This document shows, one piece after another, positions 1 through 12,597 of a DNA stretch of 64,000 bases. Source of the DNA: Artocarpus heterophyllus (taxonomy: Eukaryota > Streptophyta > Magnoliopsida > Rosales > Moraceae); contig CM046354.1 in assembly GCA_025403435.1 (NCBI GenBank), positions 22,911,467-22,975,466 of the forward strand, given 5' to 3'. Both the position numbers and the translations under genes were made by a program. How positions within the stretch are numbered: the first letter of the stretch is position 1; every line of letters starts with the position of its first letter. The notes beneath the pieces are model-generated. The model searched no databases and was not told the DNA's origin. It saw nothing but the letters and a program-made list of their open reading frames with translations.

Positions 1-833
1 AACTCTGAACTTTCATGTTTTGATATCAATTTGGAGAGCCTATAAATACGCGACTTGAAGACACAAAAGCACACCTTTTATAAGTTTCTTTTCTATTGTT
101 TTTCTCATCCAAATAAGACAAAGAGGAGAGATAAAAGAGAGGCTCTGGTGGTGGCTTAAGGAGTATCATCCACAAAGAAGATTCTTCAACACCATTATCG
201 TTTTTCTTTTTCCTCCTTTCTCTTCTTTTTCTATTATATTAGTTTAGTTTTATTTTTGGTTGAGGGTGATTTCAAACTCTATACATAGATTTGTAATTGA
301 ATTTTTTGATGTTATTTTCTAATTTCTCAATAGAATTCATTTATGTTCTTCCAATTTAATTATTCATGACTATTTTCTCGTTTGAATTAGGTGCGTAACC
401 ATTTATGCATTAAAATTATCTATTTCTAGATTAAAATTTCTTAAACTGTAATTGTTTTTATTTTCTAATTATCAATAGCAAATTGTGATCGATAATTATG
501 AGAGGCTTTTGTGTGATTGCGATGTGGAACATAATCTAAGTTGAATGGACCAAGTTTGTGTGTTTATTGCTTACATCAATCTATCTCATTTATCGTAATG
601 CTTTCATTGAATTGAAACTAGAGAACTTATTCTAGGTTATTTATGGTAAATAGATTAAGTGAAGAGCTTGTTTTGCTTAACGACTAAGTAAGGAGCGATT
701 GGGATTACAGAGCTTATTGTTATCCACAGTTGATAGTTTTTATAGGAAATTATAGATAATATTATGTGTTCTTTGTAATTCTATTGTCTAGTGGTAAAGA
801 TTGATCCTTTAACCAATTTATTATTATTATTAT
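1..833 (+). repeat. Dispersed LTR-like repeat, copy 1, left part
   Basis: AT-rich noncoding DNA with a TATA-like box (tataaata, about 42-49) followed by a purine/pyrimidine-rich leader. From about 225 it aligns by eye with 12540-13170: both share a block around 'ggtgatttcaaa', then 'aggcttttgt', then 'cataa.ctaagttgaat', in the same order and spacing. The copy resumes at about 2849-3060 after the solo LTR that interrupts it at an ATT microsatellite. The TATA box plus leader suggests the U3/R/U5 part of an unidentified LTR element; no TG...CA ends were defined. Confidence 0.6.
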
Positions 834-2843
834 TGTTGGAAACAAAGTGCGCAGCGGAATTTTAAAAAATTTCATCAGAGTATTTTCTAAAATACAAGTT
901 TGACATATTATATGTATAAATTAAACAGATCTTACTAACCTCAGTGTGCCGAAGAACCTCCGCGACCTGTGTAGAGAAGTAATGTTCCAGAAGAGCCTCA
1001 ACCAACTGGTTTTCTTTGCTATTCTCTATCCACAACCGGAGTGAGTGTGGGCTCACACGTACAGCTCTTCCACCGGTGACTCTCCTTCCAACCAATAGAG
1101 AGAACCCAAAGCTAGTGTTCGTGATTTGTGAACAAAAGCTCTCAGGGAGTTTTCAGATGCTCACTCAAAGAGTATCACTCTTAATCTCTCAAATTGATCT
1201 GAGTAAATCATTAGACTCACTCCCTTTATATACCTATTGGTCCTAGGGTCAGTCCATATCAGATTAGGTCTCAAAAAATCGAAACAGAATCAAGTTCGGA
1301 TCAATATCTGATAAGATCCGCGTGAAAACGCGTAATCTTAACTGTCGTCGGTCGACAGGCCAAACTTTCTGATAGACAGGCCGAACACGTCATCCGGCAG
1401 GCCGAACTGTCGAGAAAAAATCTCCGCGAATCTTTTATTTTCCACCCGAGATTCTAAAGGATAAAGTCTCAGTTTTGATTCAAATAGCCCAATAAAAAAG
1501 ATATCTGATCAAAACAAACTTTATCAAGATAATCTCTAAGAAAATAAATTAATTCACAATAATTCTACAAGTTTATCTTGTTCTAATTGTCCAAAATTAA
1601 AACAACTGATAAACAGACAAGAATTACCTGAACGCAATAATTCAACAAGTTCATCTTGAACTAATTTTCTTACATAATTAATTCAACCGATAAATAGACA
1701 TGAATTATTTGATTCTTATAAATTTTAAACCAATCTATTAAATCCGACATAAGTCACCAATTATTGGAAAAACACGCCGTGTCGTTACAGGATTTTGTGA
1801 GCTAGCAAAGGGGACCAAAATGGACCTATAAAGTTCAAGCTCATGATAATTATGAAACCCAATATCCCAGATATACATTTCACAATTATCAACTCCAACG
1901 CTACTCCACTAAAAGCTTGGAGCTGCACTCTCAAACTTTATAGAATTACGAAGCTCGTGTAGCTAAGTCTCCATGACATATCATAGTGTATCGCATCCCC
2001 ATATCATCATCCATAATCGGCTTAAGGACAAGTTCTGTCTTACCTTCCCGATTATTTTTATCTTACGTTCCATTGTCTCACCATTAGAAAACTTACCATC
2101 TAAAGATAGTATACCATTCGGTTACACCTATGTATCCAAATGGTTGAGCGCTCCAGTTTTCCAATTACAGGACAACGCATATAAGAGGATATCATTACTC
2201 CTAAAGAGGAGCTATGGATTCCATATCTATGAATAACAAGTCTACGCTATCAAGAGTCATGCCTCCAACGTACCGGCATGCATGCCACTATAGAAATGTG
2301 GGAGTCACCCATTGGTACATCAAAACACACATGTCAAACAACGGACCCATTATTCATCTCAGGATTAAGATACAATACAAATGATTGTCTAAAGTGAATC
2401 GATTTGCCAAGACAGAATTATTAATCCAAATCAATTCACTTTATGTCCCGATCCAACACATCGTCAACTATGACAACGCGTCAATGTTTCTATTCACGGA
2501 GTCCAACTCCGATGGCCAAGACAAACCATCTCCCAAAAGGGATATAGACAACATAACAATCTTTACATGAATAAAGCGCCCAACTTTATTCCCTCGATTG
2601 TGGATCATATGTTTTAGACCATCACCTTAAGAATCGTGTCTACCGCATAATCATCCCATCATATGCCCAATTCTTAAGGTTTAGACTGACAGTCTCAGAC
2701 TACTGTTTGCTTATCATACATTCAACAAATATGAACGTAAAGAGGACAATATTTGGTATATATAAATGAATAAATTCTTTATTGATAAAAATGTCTCCAA
2801 AAACGTATTACATTTTTACTCCTTAGAGCATACATGTCTAACA
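834..2843 (-). mobile_element. Solo LTR of the 2-kb copia family (minus strand)
   Basis: On the plus strand this segment begins tgttggaaac and ends catgtctaaca, so on the minus strand it runs TGTTAGACATG...CCAACA, the same termini as the copia LTRs at 14718 and 22386. It is flanked by a perfect 5-bp duplication attat (829-833 and 2844-2848). No internal coding region is attached, so it is a solo LTR left by LTR-LTR recombination. A TATA-like signal on the minus strand lies near 1225-1235, and GGCCTGCC-type repeats (as aggccgaac) lie at 1350-1412. A 264-bp stretch (1973-2236) translates identically to the matching part of the nested LTR at 23909-24172, so the two are close relatives. Confidence 0.93.
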
Positions 2844-3060
2844 ATTATTATTATTTTGCTTTTATTTATTTTCTTATGTTTTGTTTAATTTGGCTACTTA
2901 GTTAATCTTCAAAACCCCAATTTGTGTTAGTGTCAATGTGTCTTATGTTTTTAGTGTCAATAACTAATTAATTAGAACCAATCCTATGCGGGAACGACCC
3001 TTGCTCATTACTTACACAAGCACGACATTATTCTAAGTAAGGAATAATTTGATGCTTCTC
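2844..3060 (+). repeat. Dispersed LTR-like repeat, copy 1, right part
   Basis: Continuation of the repeat interrupted at 834. It contains 'gggaacgacccttgctc' near 2990-3007, matching 'ggaacgatactcaagtc' near 13518-13535 of copy 2. The function of the family is not recognised. Confidence 0.5.
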
Positions 3061-3109
3061 GAGGCCAACCATAAATACATTTCATAAAAACATTTATATA
3101 GGATTATTA

Positions 3110-4028
3110 ACAATAATACAATGCTTGATTCTATTTATGCTTACTTATGAGTATCTTATTATCATTTATAACTTGTCCTTAATTATGGGCCCAAGTGCTC
3201 TTATCGAGTGCTCGAGATCATCGAACATCGAGTTTGTATCTTAACTCGATGCTCCCTTTGAGTTGGGAGACTTAAAATCCTAACTTGAGTGGGGGTTAGT
3301 ATAACACTTAATTAGCTTACCTTGACCTCCTTATATTTGGAGTTTAGATTACTAAACTTATATCTTAGTGAACATACGTTATATCATGATTTGGTATCTA
3401 AGGCGATATGCATAACAGTTGCAATCATAAAATGTACTTGAATAAGACATATAAAAATCACTTGTTCATGTCGTAAGTGAGGTTTGAGACTTATTTGAAC
3501 CTTTAGCCAACGTATCCTGTTAAATCCTTTTCCTTAATTAGTTGGCTTTGTGTCCGTACATGACATCCGACTCTTAGTTTGTGCCTATGTTAAGGGCCTA
3601 ATTCTGCACCATTTGTCTTAGGTAACAAAAGATAATTAACATATCATTTTATGACTTTGAACTTTGTTTGACAAGATTCATTGCTTGCTTTAAAACCTTG
3701 AGCTTAATTGATAAGCTCAAGTCCTTTTTGACCCTTTTATAAAAATGAGAAATTTACCCTCAATAGGTTTTGAAAAATTTTCAAACACTTTGAGATAAAA
3801 CTTGTGATTGCTTGCTGCTCAAAATAGTATAGAAAATCTATCTATGCAATGAAAAACATAGTTTTTCTTATCTTTATAGTTTTGGCCATTTTTGCCCTTA
3901 ACGGGTCTTGAAAAATTCTCAAACGGAAATAAATTTGGTTTTGCTTGCTGCCCAAAACAGTGCAAGGAACTTGATTGTAGTGAAAACCATAGCTTTTTTA
4001 TTTTATTTTTTTTAAATATTGATATTTT
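3110..4028 (-). repeat. Old fragment of the long gypsy-like LTR family (minus strand)
   Basis: Diverged from, but alignable by eye with, parts of the long LTR at 4029-8986 in the same orientation. The block 'cgtaagtgaggtttgagac...ttggctttgtgtcc' (about 3470-3560) corresponds to 'gtaggtgaagtctgaac...cggcttctgtgtcc' (about 6958-7055). The 'cccttaacgggt' block near 3895 matches 7391. The fragment appears to resume after the insertion, near 8992-9200, so it is the landing site of the younger copy. Confidence 0.55.
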
Positions 4029-7000
4029 TGTGACGACCCGCCTTTTCGGGCAGTCATTTTACTTAGTTAAACGTCATTACTTAAACAGTAATCTTACTTA
4101 CTTAGTAAGAAAAATACTGAAATATTTTTTTTCTTTTTTCAAACATATCATATACTTTAAATGTACTTAAAACTGTTGTAACCTCTGTCGCCGTTCATGT
4201 CGAGACCTCGCTCAACACTTGACTTTAAAATCATTTCAAATCATTTCTTAAAACTTAATAAGAAACATTTACTAAAACATCACTCAAAACTTAACTTTAT
4301 AATTATATTAAATAGTTCATAAACTATATCTAAACACTTGGAAACATTTCTTCAAACTTTGTTTTTTCTTAAAACTTTGAAAACACTATATTAAATAGTG
4401 GAAAATATTTCTTTTAAACAGCAGAAACATTACTGTAGTGGTATCCATACCCAAATCCTCGCATCCGTCCTCCGCAGCACCCAGCTCTTCTAACGGGTCC
4501 TACTAGTCGCCCATAAAACTACCTACAGCATGAAGAAACTTTTTATGAGCTTTCGCTTAGTAAGTTCAAACAAAATCTCACAAAGCATTTAAACATGCTT
4601 TAAAAACTTTTCTCATGAAAGCCTTTCTCTTAAAACATATATCATTACTATTTTCTATAGACATTTATATAAACGACTTTCATAAACATTCTTCATAAAA
4701 CTTTTCTAGAACGTTTCTCATAAACGTTTTCTATAAAACACTTAACATGTAGCAATCCTTGGAATGCTTTTCGTAAAACGTCATTTATAAACTTTTTCTT
4801 AAAACTTTTATCATAAACACTTTTCATAAACATTTTTCATAAAATATTCCTAAAACGTTTCTCATAAACGTTTTTCTAAAGCAATCTCTATAACGTTTTT
4901 CATAAACGCTTTTCATAGAATATTTAACATAAAACAATCCTCAGATTGCTCTTCATAACGTCATTTATGTTTTCATAAACATTTAATATAAAACATTCCT
5001 CAGAATGTTTTTCATAGCATATAAATGTTTCATAATAAACAAATCAAATACAATCACAATGCATGTTTTCATTTATGCTCAATTATGAACTTTCGATTAT
5101 GAGCATCTTATGAACATTCTTTCTTATTTTGACTTTCTATCATTGTTCCTTATCTTTCCTTATCTGACTTTAACTTTTCTTATTTGACTTTAACTTTTCA
5201 CCTTTTGTTCCTTAACTTTCTTTATCTTACAACTTTTAGTGTTCGTACCAACATCTTTAATCATGAGATCATAAACGTGATGCTTCCCTTGTGGAAGACT
5301 TAAGACCATCGAACTTTGAGGTCGTGTACCTCACATCTGGGAGGTTAAACTTTAATTTTACTTTCATTACCTCACAACGAGGAGGCTGGTATGACACTTT
5401 CTTTTCACTTTACGTTACCTTCTTATTAACCTTAGTGAGCACATTAAATGCAACCACATTATATGCAAATACACTTGCAAATCATAAATTATACTTTAAA
5501 ATCTATTGCATAACAAATGCAACTCATTGCATAACAAATGCAATATAAAATGTAAACACATTTTGCTAATCATAATTTGGACTCTGAAACTTATTGCATA
5601 ACAAATGCAACATATAACGCAATTACATTTTACAAATCATAACTTTTATTCTGAATCATATTGCATACAAATGCAATATATATCGCAATCACATATTGCA
5701 AATCATAACTTTTATTATGAATCATATTGCATACAAATGAAATATATATCGCAATCACATATTGTAAATCATAACTTTATTCTGAATCATATTGCATACA
5801 AATGCAATATATATCACAATCATATATTGCAAATCATAGCTTTTATTCTAAATCATATAGCATACAAATGCAACATATTACATAACAAATACTTCATAAA
5901 ACTTATAACTTAAATCATAAAACATTATGCATTATCGAAATGCAAGACCCATACTAATCCTATTTCGTATCTAGGTTGCACATCCGCATCTAGATCACAA
6001 TCTGGTACATAGAGGCTGGCCAGCAAGTTCATCTTTTTATTGTTTAGTCTATAGGTCTTTTATCATCTAGTCGTTCTAGACTAGGGATAATGATTATCAA
6101 AAACATGTTTACGTACTTGTCTGAAAACTTCTAAAGGTCATAATAGAGCTTAACTTTTCATATCTCTCTCTTGGCTCTGCTATTGTGACCTCTCTGTGGG
6201 TCACGAGAAATTTTCCAAATTCTATTTAATTATCTAAATCATTCTCACGATTTCTAATCGAACCTAGGATGTCCTATAGTAATTTTTCTAGTTTCCTATA
6301 GGTAAATTGGAGATTATATCCTTAATGGCTTTCTTATGCACCTTATTGTGCATGTTCATTATGCACTACATGGTATTGCACTTATATACTATATCTTGTT
6401 ATATTCTAACTAACAAGCATCAATCATAACATTTATATCCATATCATTCTCTCGTACAAGTATCATACTTACTTATCATATTCATAAACATATTATACAT
6501 ATATATATAATTCGTATCATACTTTCTCATTTCATGCTTTCAAATTTTACTCATACTCATGTCGTTCCTTTCATACTTTCACATTTCATGCTTTCACATA
6601 TTACTCATACTCATGTTGTTCATTTCATACATACACTTGTCGTTCATACTTTCATATCGTAAAGTTGCTATACAATTTTCTTCCTTGGATAGCAACTATT
6701 TCATGTTATATTCATATGATACTTTAAGTCGTGGCACATTTATAATACACACACCAATCATAGTTCATAACATTCATGCATATCAATATACAAATAAGCT
6801 TCAAATATAACGGTTGCAAATTCATTGCAAATCTTATTTTGTACTTTAGAACTTTTTTGCATAATAAATGCAAATATATTTTAAAAACAACTTGCATAAC
6901 CATCGCAAACTCATTTACAATTGCATATGTAAGCATTTAAAAACTATTTACTTCATGTTGTAGGTGAAGTCTGAACTTACCTAGACTATGCCCTAGCGTA

Positions 7001-8986
7001 CTCTATTTCGTTCCTTTCTCGTTCCTTTTTTTCCTTTGGTCGGCTTCTGTGTCCTGATCATATGACAGTCGATTCATTAATTATCTTTCTTTTTATCAAT
7101 CCACTTGATTGATAATAAAGCGTAAACATTAACCATTCATTCCTTTTTCATAACTTGGTATACTATCAGTCTACCGTTCTCTTTACTTAACCTAATAAAC
7201 CATCAGTTTACCTTTCCTTCACTTAGCCTTGTAACCCACCGGGGTTTCTTTTCCTTTACTTAAAATCCCTTATTAAATCTCTCGTCACACATGACGGTTA
7301 TGTTACTTAACGTATTACAAAACATTTTTCATCTAAAAACGTTATGCTAAATCGGAGTGTTCGACTCTGTTCTAGTCGTTTCCTTGATAATGACGATTTT
7401 ACCCTTAACGGGTTTTTTGTCACCCTCGTAAACTTATAAAACCCATTCTCACATAAAACAGTGTAATAATCACTGATCATGCATTTCATAAATTTTTATG
7501 GAAGCATCTAGAACAATTTATTTTAAAACGGTTCATACTATAGGCGAGATTCTCACTTACTTGGACTCCGAGCTGAGCGGGTCTAGTTGTACCTCGCTGT
7601 ATCACAGTATGCGAAGCATCCTCTGTAGTGCTCCTTGAGAGACCATGAATGACTAGGAATGCTTCTTGAAGATCATACATTATTGGAACTATCATTCTAG
7701 ACTCTGTTACTACTGTTTGAATTACCTCGATTTACGTGCAATTGGTACCAAATAATTTTTACTAGAGTGAAATTACCTTAAACGGAGGTCACCATCACGT
7801 TCAAAGCATCGATCGGAGTCGGGAGGTAGTCTCGGATCATCGATCGGAGGTCCGGATCATAAAATCTCAAATTGGCCGTTGACCGTCGTTGACTGGCCGT
7901 TGACCGGCGTCAATCGGGGTCCGTTGGTGGCTGGGCTCGGGCCTATCCCCCCTAAATTGACCCTTCTGAGTCCAATGACGGTGTCAATTTTGCCTAATTC
8001 TGCCTCTAACATAGCAGGTCGGAGCTCGACATTGATGGCAAAAATGGAGACTCCGATCATGGCTTTCCGGCGATGGAAACCCGAAATTGGCTGAGGGCTT
8101 TTGCTACCCATCCTCCTATGAGCATTTCCCCTCATCCAATTTGAAGCAACGTGGCTGGGAAGGGCAAGGACGGAGGCTCCCGCGGCGGTTGACGGTGGCG
8201 TTGGCCGTTCTCCGACGAAACGAGCTCCTTCGGTGCAATTGATCAAGGGGTTTTATTCCCCTTGATCCTCTGAATCCATTGGGAGGGGTGGTGTCGGCCA
8301 CCTCCTCCGGCAAGGCGGAGTTCCACCATGGTGTGGCGTTGCATGGTGGCGGTAGACGGGTGGAGCAATCCGGCCATTGTTGAGCTGCCACTAAGGGTGG
8401 GTTTTGTTCCTCTCATCATGATGGTCGTGTAGGAACAAGAATCACATCGATCGGACGTCGGACAGCGGAGAAATCACGTCAGAAAAAATAGGTTTCACCA
8501 CCACTTTGGGCGGCGAGTGTGGCCTCCTCCGGTGGCGTTTTGGGCGGCACGACACCTCGTTGGACTCAGCTCAACGAGAGCTTTCCATTGGTGCGGGAGG
8601 TGTCAAAAACGGACTCTGAAATCTTAGACTGATTTTTAAGGAGAGAGAAAAAATCTAGAGAGAGAAAGTAAAGAGAGAAAGAGCTGAATTTTGTGGGATT
8701 TTTCCCTTTTTCTTCTTTTTTTTTCTTCTTTTTGTACTTTTATAAAAAAAATTGTGGTCCACACAGTCTAATTCTATGCTACATGACCTTAAACAGTCCA
8801 ATTCCTATACTGCTTTACTCTTGCAATGTAATAACTTTATCAGTGTACTTCTTTACACTGTATTATTCTAATACTGTATAATTTTCTATGTTATTATACA
8901 GTATTTTCCTTAAATTGTACTTTTTGTCATAATATAATCCTCAACTTAATGCATTTTTAATGCATTAAAAATTCTCAGGTGTTACA
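4029..8986 (-). mobile_element. Very long (about 4.96 kb) gypsy-like solo LTR, minus strand
   Basis: On the minus strand the segment starts TGTAACACCTGAGAATTTTT and ends GGGTCGTCACA, that is TG...CA. A perfect 5-bp duplication atttt flanks it (4024-4028 and 8987-8991). No gag or pol reading frame was seen inside; the longest open frames (7857-8391) lie in a GC-rich segment without recognisable domains. A second copy on the plus strand starts at 39008. Notable internal parts are a 65-66-bp tandem array (about 5480-5890), many 'cataaacgtttt' variants (4620-5040), and a GA-rich tract near 8640-8685. Because the termini and the duplication are intact, a solo LTR is the simplest reading. Ty3/gypsy is inferred from the terminal sequence style only. 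Confidence 0.75.
5480..5890. repeat. 65-66-bp tandem repeat array inside the long LTR
   Basis: The unit carries 'aatcataacttttattctg' followed by 'catattgcatacaaatgcaa'. Unit starts at 5635, 5701, 5767 and 5832 give periods of 66, 66 and 65 bp, with degenerate units upstream from about 5480. The plus-strand copy of this LTR (around 41780-42010) has the same 'ttgcaaat' vocabulary but no clean array, so the array expanded in this copy. Confidence 0.8.
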
Positions 8987-8991
8987 ATTTT

Positions 8992-9470
8992 TGCCTTCAG
9001 TACCAAAGTAAAACTGTTTGACACTGTATTGTGTAGTTTTTAACAAGAATTAACTCTCCAAAGGCTTCTTGATAGATTCAATCATTTTAAAGATTTTTTT
9101 TTTTCATTTTACTGCTTTAAAGGTTTCTCAATAAGACCTTGTAAAATTTATAATTCAAAATTGATGTAGAATTGACAAGAATATTGTTCAACAAAGTTAA
9201 CAATTTCGATGATGTCTATAACTCTCGTGTTTTAAGATTTTTCAAAATCAATCATTTCGGGAGACTTTTGGCTAACATTCTAATTGACAAACCTAAATGG
9301 GGTTTTCTGCTTCAACTTGTTGGAATTTGGGAAATTTTCTCCATGAAAAACATTCATCTCATTGTTTTCAATAAATCACGTGTTGTGCTTGGAAATCAAA
9401 TCAATCTCTAAGCCCTTATAAAACTTAGATCTTTAAAAAAATTGTCTTAAAGTGTGTTGCAACTCTTTTT
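8992..9470 (-). repeat. Continuation of the old long-LTR fragment
   Basis: The start, 'ttgccttcagtaccaaagtaaaac', resembles the reverse complement of 40760-40790 in the plus-strand copy ('ttggtaccggcgcaaaaatg'). This supports an LTR that landed in an older member of its own family. Similarity fades towards 9470. Confidence 0.4.
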
Positions 9471-9639
9471 ACAACAAAGTTCACTTTTTGATGAAAAAAC
9501 CTTAAATCATCATATCCATAACCATACAACACATAAACGAATCATACCATAATAAGCCTTTATATGCCATCACAACCCATAAAAATAAAAACACAAACTT
9601 TGCATAAAAAAGTTTAAAGGTTAATGTGTTGTTGTGATC

Positions 9640-10090
9640 GTTTCAAAGGGAGCATGTAAAGCTCTGGCCTCATCTTTCTTCTAGGAATCCTTGAATTTGC
9701 TAACTTTCCTTGCCACGTGCACAGAGATGTCAAGAGGGCCAGCAACGATGCCTTCATGCCAAGTTCTATTCCTCGCTGACCATAACCCCTCACAATGACC
9801 GACAACAAATAGCTAAAAATCATCCATGAGTTTAGAAGGGATACCTGAGAATTGTATTGGATCCATGAACCAATGGACTAAAGCTTTGGCAGAGGAAAAA
9901 GAGATGGTGTCAATCTTTATGCCCCACGGGCTGGTTAACTAGACATTTCTCGCAATAGGGCAAAAAGTGAAAGAGGTGGATTGCGCTTTCCTCGTGCCCA
10001 CAAGCCAATAGGCAGTTTTCATCACAATAGAGAACAATTTTATTTAGCTTCTTTTTCCAAGGTGGAGACTTTGTTACTAGTCTACACTGG
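9640..10090 (-). pseudogene. LINE (L1-like) C-terminal remnant
   Basis: On the minus strand one frame reads a zinc-binding-like segment with CLLACGHEESAIHLFHFLPYC, resembling the zf-RVT Cys/His region found after the reverse transcriptase of plant L1-type LINEs. It is followed by broken sequence with several stops and by a segment recalling the linker before the RNase H region. There is no intact frame. The call rests on the spacing of Cys and His residues and on the two better preserved LINE pieces at 49170-51690; it could also be an unrelated decayed gene. Confidence 0.4.
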
Positions 10091-10099
10091 AAAACTTAA

Positions 10100-12049
10100 G
10101 GCACTCATGAAGTCTTATACCTTGTATTTACGATAGTTGGAGAGCTTTTTCGGTGAGCTAAAATTTCCAAAACTCCTTTTGAACATATAGGTAGCCAAGC
10201 CTTGTAAGTTGGTATTTATAGGTTTTCCAATTTCCTTCAAAGATTGGTGGTTGTGAAGGTGTGGTCAATCTCATGGAAAAAAAATTCAAAATTTCGGTTT
10301 TACAGAGGTAAATATTGGTTGAAACATCGATATTGTTAATCGTTTAGTGCAATTTTTGCAAAATTCTAGGGAAATTTCAAAGAAATTTTGACCACTCTTA
10401 GAAACTAAAAAATTTCAACTGTTTGATCCTTTTTAAAAAATAAAAAAAAATATTTTATCAATATTTTTCTAGCGTACTTGATTGAGTCTTTGTTGTCTAG
10501 TAACAAACTTTGTGGAGGAATCTTCTCATTCATGGATATACAATGGAGAGAGATCAACAAACTTATATGTGGTATGTTCATAATTATATTCAACATTATT
10601 CAAATAGCATGCCATAACATAGTATTGCTTAAATCAAGATGACATCCCAAGCATGTTTAAACCTTAAAGAACTTCCTTTTAGTATTGAGAAGTATATAAA
10701 GTTTTTTATGTAAAACATGCTAATTTATGTATCTTATAATGTTCATTTTATCTATCAATAAATATGTTTAAAATGTAAATTTATGTTGCAGTAATTTTTT
10801 CTATATCTACATCGATATCCATATTTTCTCTGAAATTTTTATAAAATTGAAGTGTTGATTTTTCCACAGATATTGAGATTTTCATTCTTGGTTGAGTAAA
10901 GACACGTGTCCTAACCCAACTTTTGATTTTTTTTGTTCATAATTATTAGTATTGTTTTCATAAATCCCTTTGACCTATGTACCTTATTTTACTGTACCTC
11001 CTGATGTTTTAAAAGTAGGCTAAAGCATGATAACACATAAAAATGCACGTGTTCATGACTTTGAAATAATTTAATCAATATTTTATTTGTTATTAAAACT
11101 TCTAATTAAGTATTTTTTGCGTGTTTCTAGTATTTTAGTGAGATTTCTATAAAAGACATTTAGTTTGATGATTTTTTTTTGTTTAATTATATTCTTGGTA
11201 ATTTTTAGAAATATTTTTATGTAGTAATTATTTTATTTTTGTAAAATATATTTTAAAATCATAAGTTTAATTAAGTTTTATTTCAATTTTGATTTTGATC
11301 TTTATTTTTATGTTGTAATTAGCATTGTATTAAATATATGTTCAATAAATTTACTTATTTTTAATAATTTTTGTTTTGAAAATAATTATTTTCTTTGGGT
11401 TTATTTTTAAAGGAAAGATGGCATTAAGGCAAAAATGGAAGAAGCGATAAAAGGAACTAAACAACTTGGGCCAAAGAATTAAATTCTAAAAGATGTGGGT
11501 AGTAACTTTTAAGCCAAAAAAAGTAGAGCCGAGCCACCACCTGAAGCTGAGCCAAGCGCCTCTCCTCATGTGCCTGTAGCCAAAGCTGAGCTACGCCGCA
11601 GCAGCCGAGCCTCGACAGGGGAAGGCCCACCATGAAGGCTGCTATTCGTTGCAGCCTTCGACCTGCTACATCCTCTTTCACATGCATCCATGATCTTGTC
11701 TGTCAGCTATGCCTACCTTGATGAATTCCAATGGTGTGGATTAGCTCAGCTAGCGCACCATATGTGCTTCAAATTCCAGCCACTAGATCTCGAGTTTTAG
11801 GGTTCGGATCGTACCATTTTTTATCCTTTTACTTATTGAGACACATCGAATCACAAAAAAGGATCTACACTCTCTTGAGATGCATCCAAGTGAGGAAAAA
11901 AAGAAGAAGAGAAGAATCAAAGTTTTGATTCAACTTAAAGATGGTTCCAACAGAAAGAAAGGAAAAAATAATAAATAATTAAAAATAAAAAATATAACTA
12001 AATCAATGAATTTTCTTCAACCTCTTGAAGCACTAGCTTACTATTTAGT
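10100..12049. other. AT-rich intergenic DNA, no gene seen
   Basis: Mostly AT-rich sequence. A GC-richer stretch at 11520-11690 contains 'gagccgagccacc' and 'agctgagc' repeats. No reading frame with a recognisable domain was found on either strand. Confidence 0.5.
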
Positions 12050-12210
12050 GGCTGTTTGATTGAGTGGTGGGAACAAACTCAGTTATGAACAGTGTAAAGC
12101 TCTCACATGCTACAGTAACAATTAAAAAAAATTGCTATAGTGTAAAGCTCTCACATGCTACAGTAAAAGTGGTTCTAACCAACAGTTGCCACCACCTTTC
12201 CAAACACCCT
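12050..12210. mobile_element. Palindromic MITE, family P, copy 1
   Basis: Ends are near-inverted: gtttgattgagtggtgggaac on the left and gccaccacctttccaaac on the right. The core is the repeated word 'gtgtaaagctctcacatgctacagta'-like (given in part), present twice. Four further copies occur at 27322, 51977, 52116 and 52301. The noncoding inverted structure of about 160 bp indicates a MITE; the superfamily is not established. Confidence 0.75.
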
Positions 12211-12329
12211 TATTTGTTTCTCAGTTGCAGTAGAATCAATTACCTACTCTGTCAGGATTACGGCTAAAATCATTCAACCATTCTTTCAGAATTGCACTGC
12301 ATTCATTGGTTTTTACATGTAAAATTCTA

Positions 12330-12566
12330 AAAAGAATCACGAGTTTGCCTATAAAAAGGCAGCAGTTCTCCAGTTCAAGTCATTAATCCTTCTATCAATT
12401 TTTATTCAAAAAGTCAATAAACACTCAAAATTTTGAGAGAAAAATAGAGAACACTAAAGGAAGGAGGAGGAATCTAAGGAGGTTTCTGTAGAAAATTCTT
12501 AAAGGTCGCCACAATTCTTTAAATTCCACCAGTCTTTTGTGCTGTAAATGCTGTTAGTTTTTATGT

Positions 12567-12597
<31 letters not shown>

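Noticed and set aside
1973..2236. An 87-codon open frame repeated identically at 23909-24172 (minus strand)
   Set aside because: It lies inside the LTR on the strand opposite to the element's transcription; identity reflects a recent LTR copy, and no domain or codon signal was seen.
7857..8391. GC-rich overlapping open frames of 71-129 codons
   Set aside because: They lie in the long noncoding LTR, overlap on both strands, show no recognisable domain, and high GC alone lengthens chance frames.
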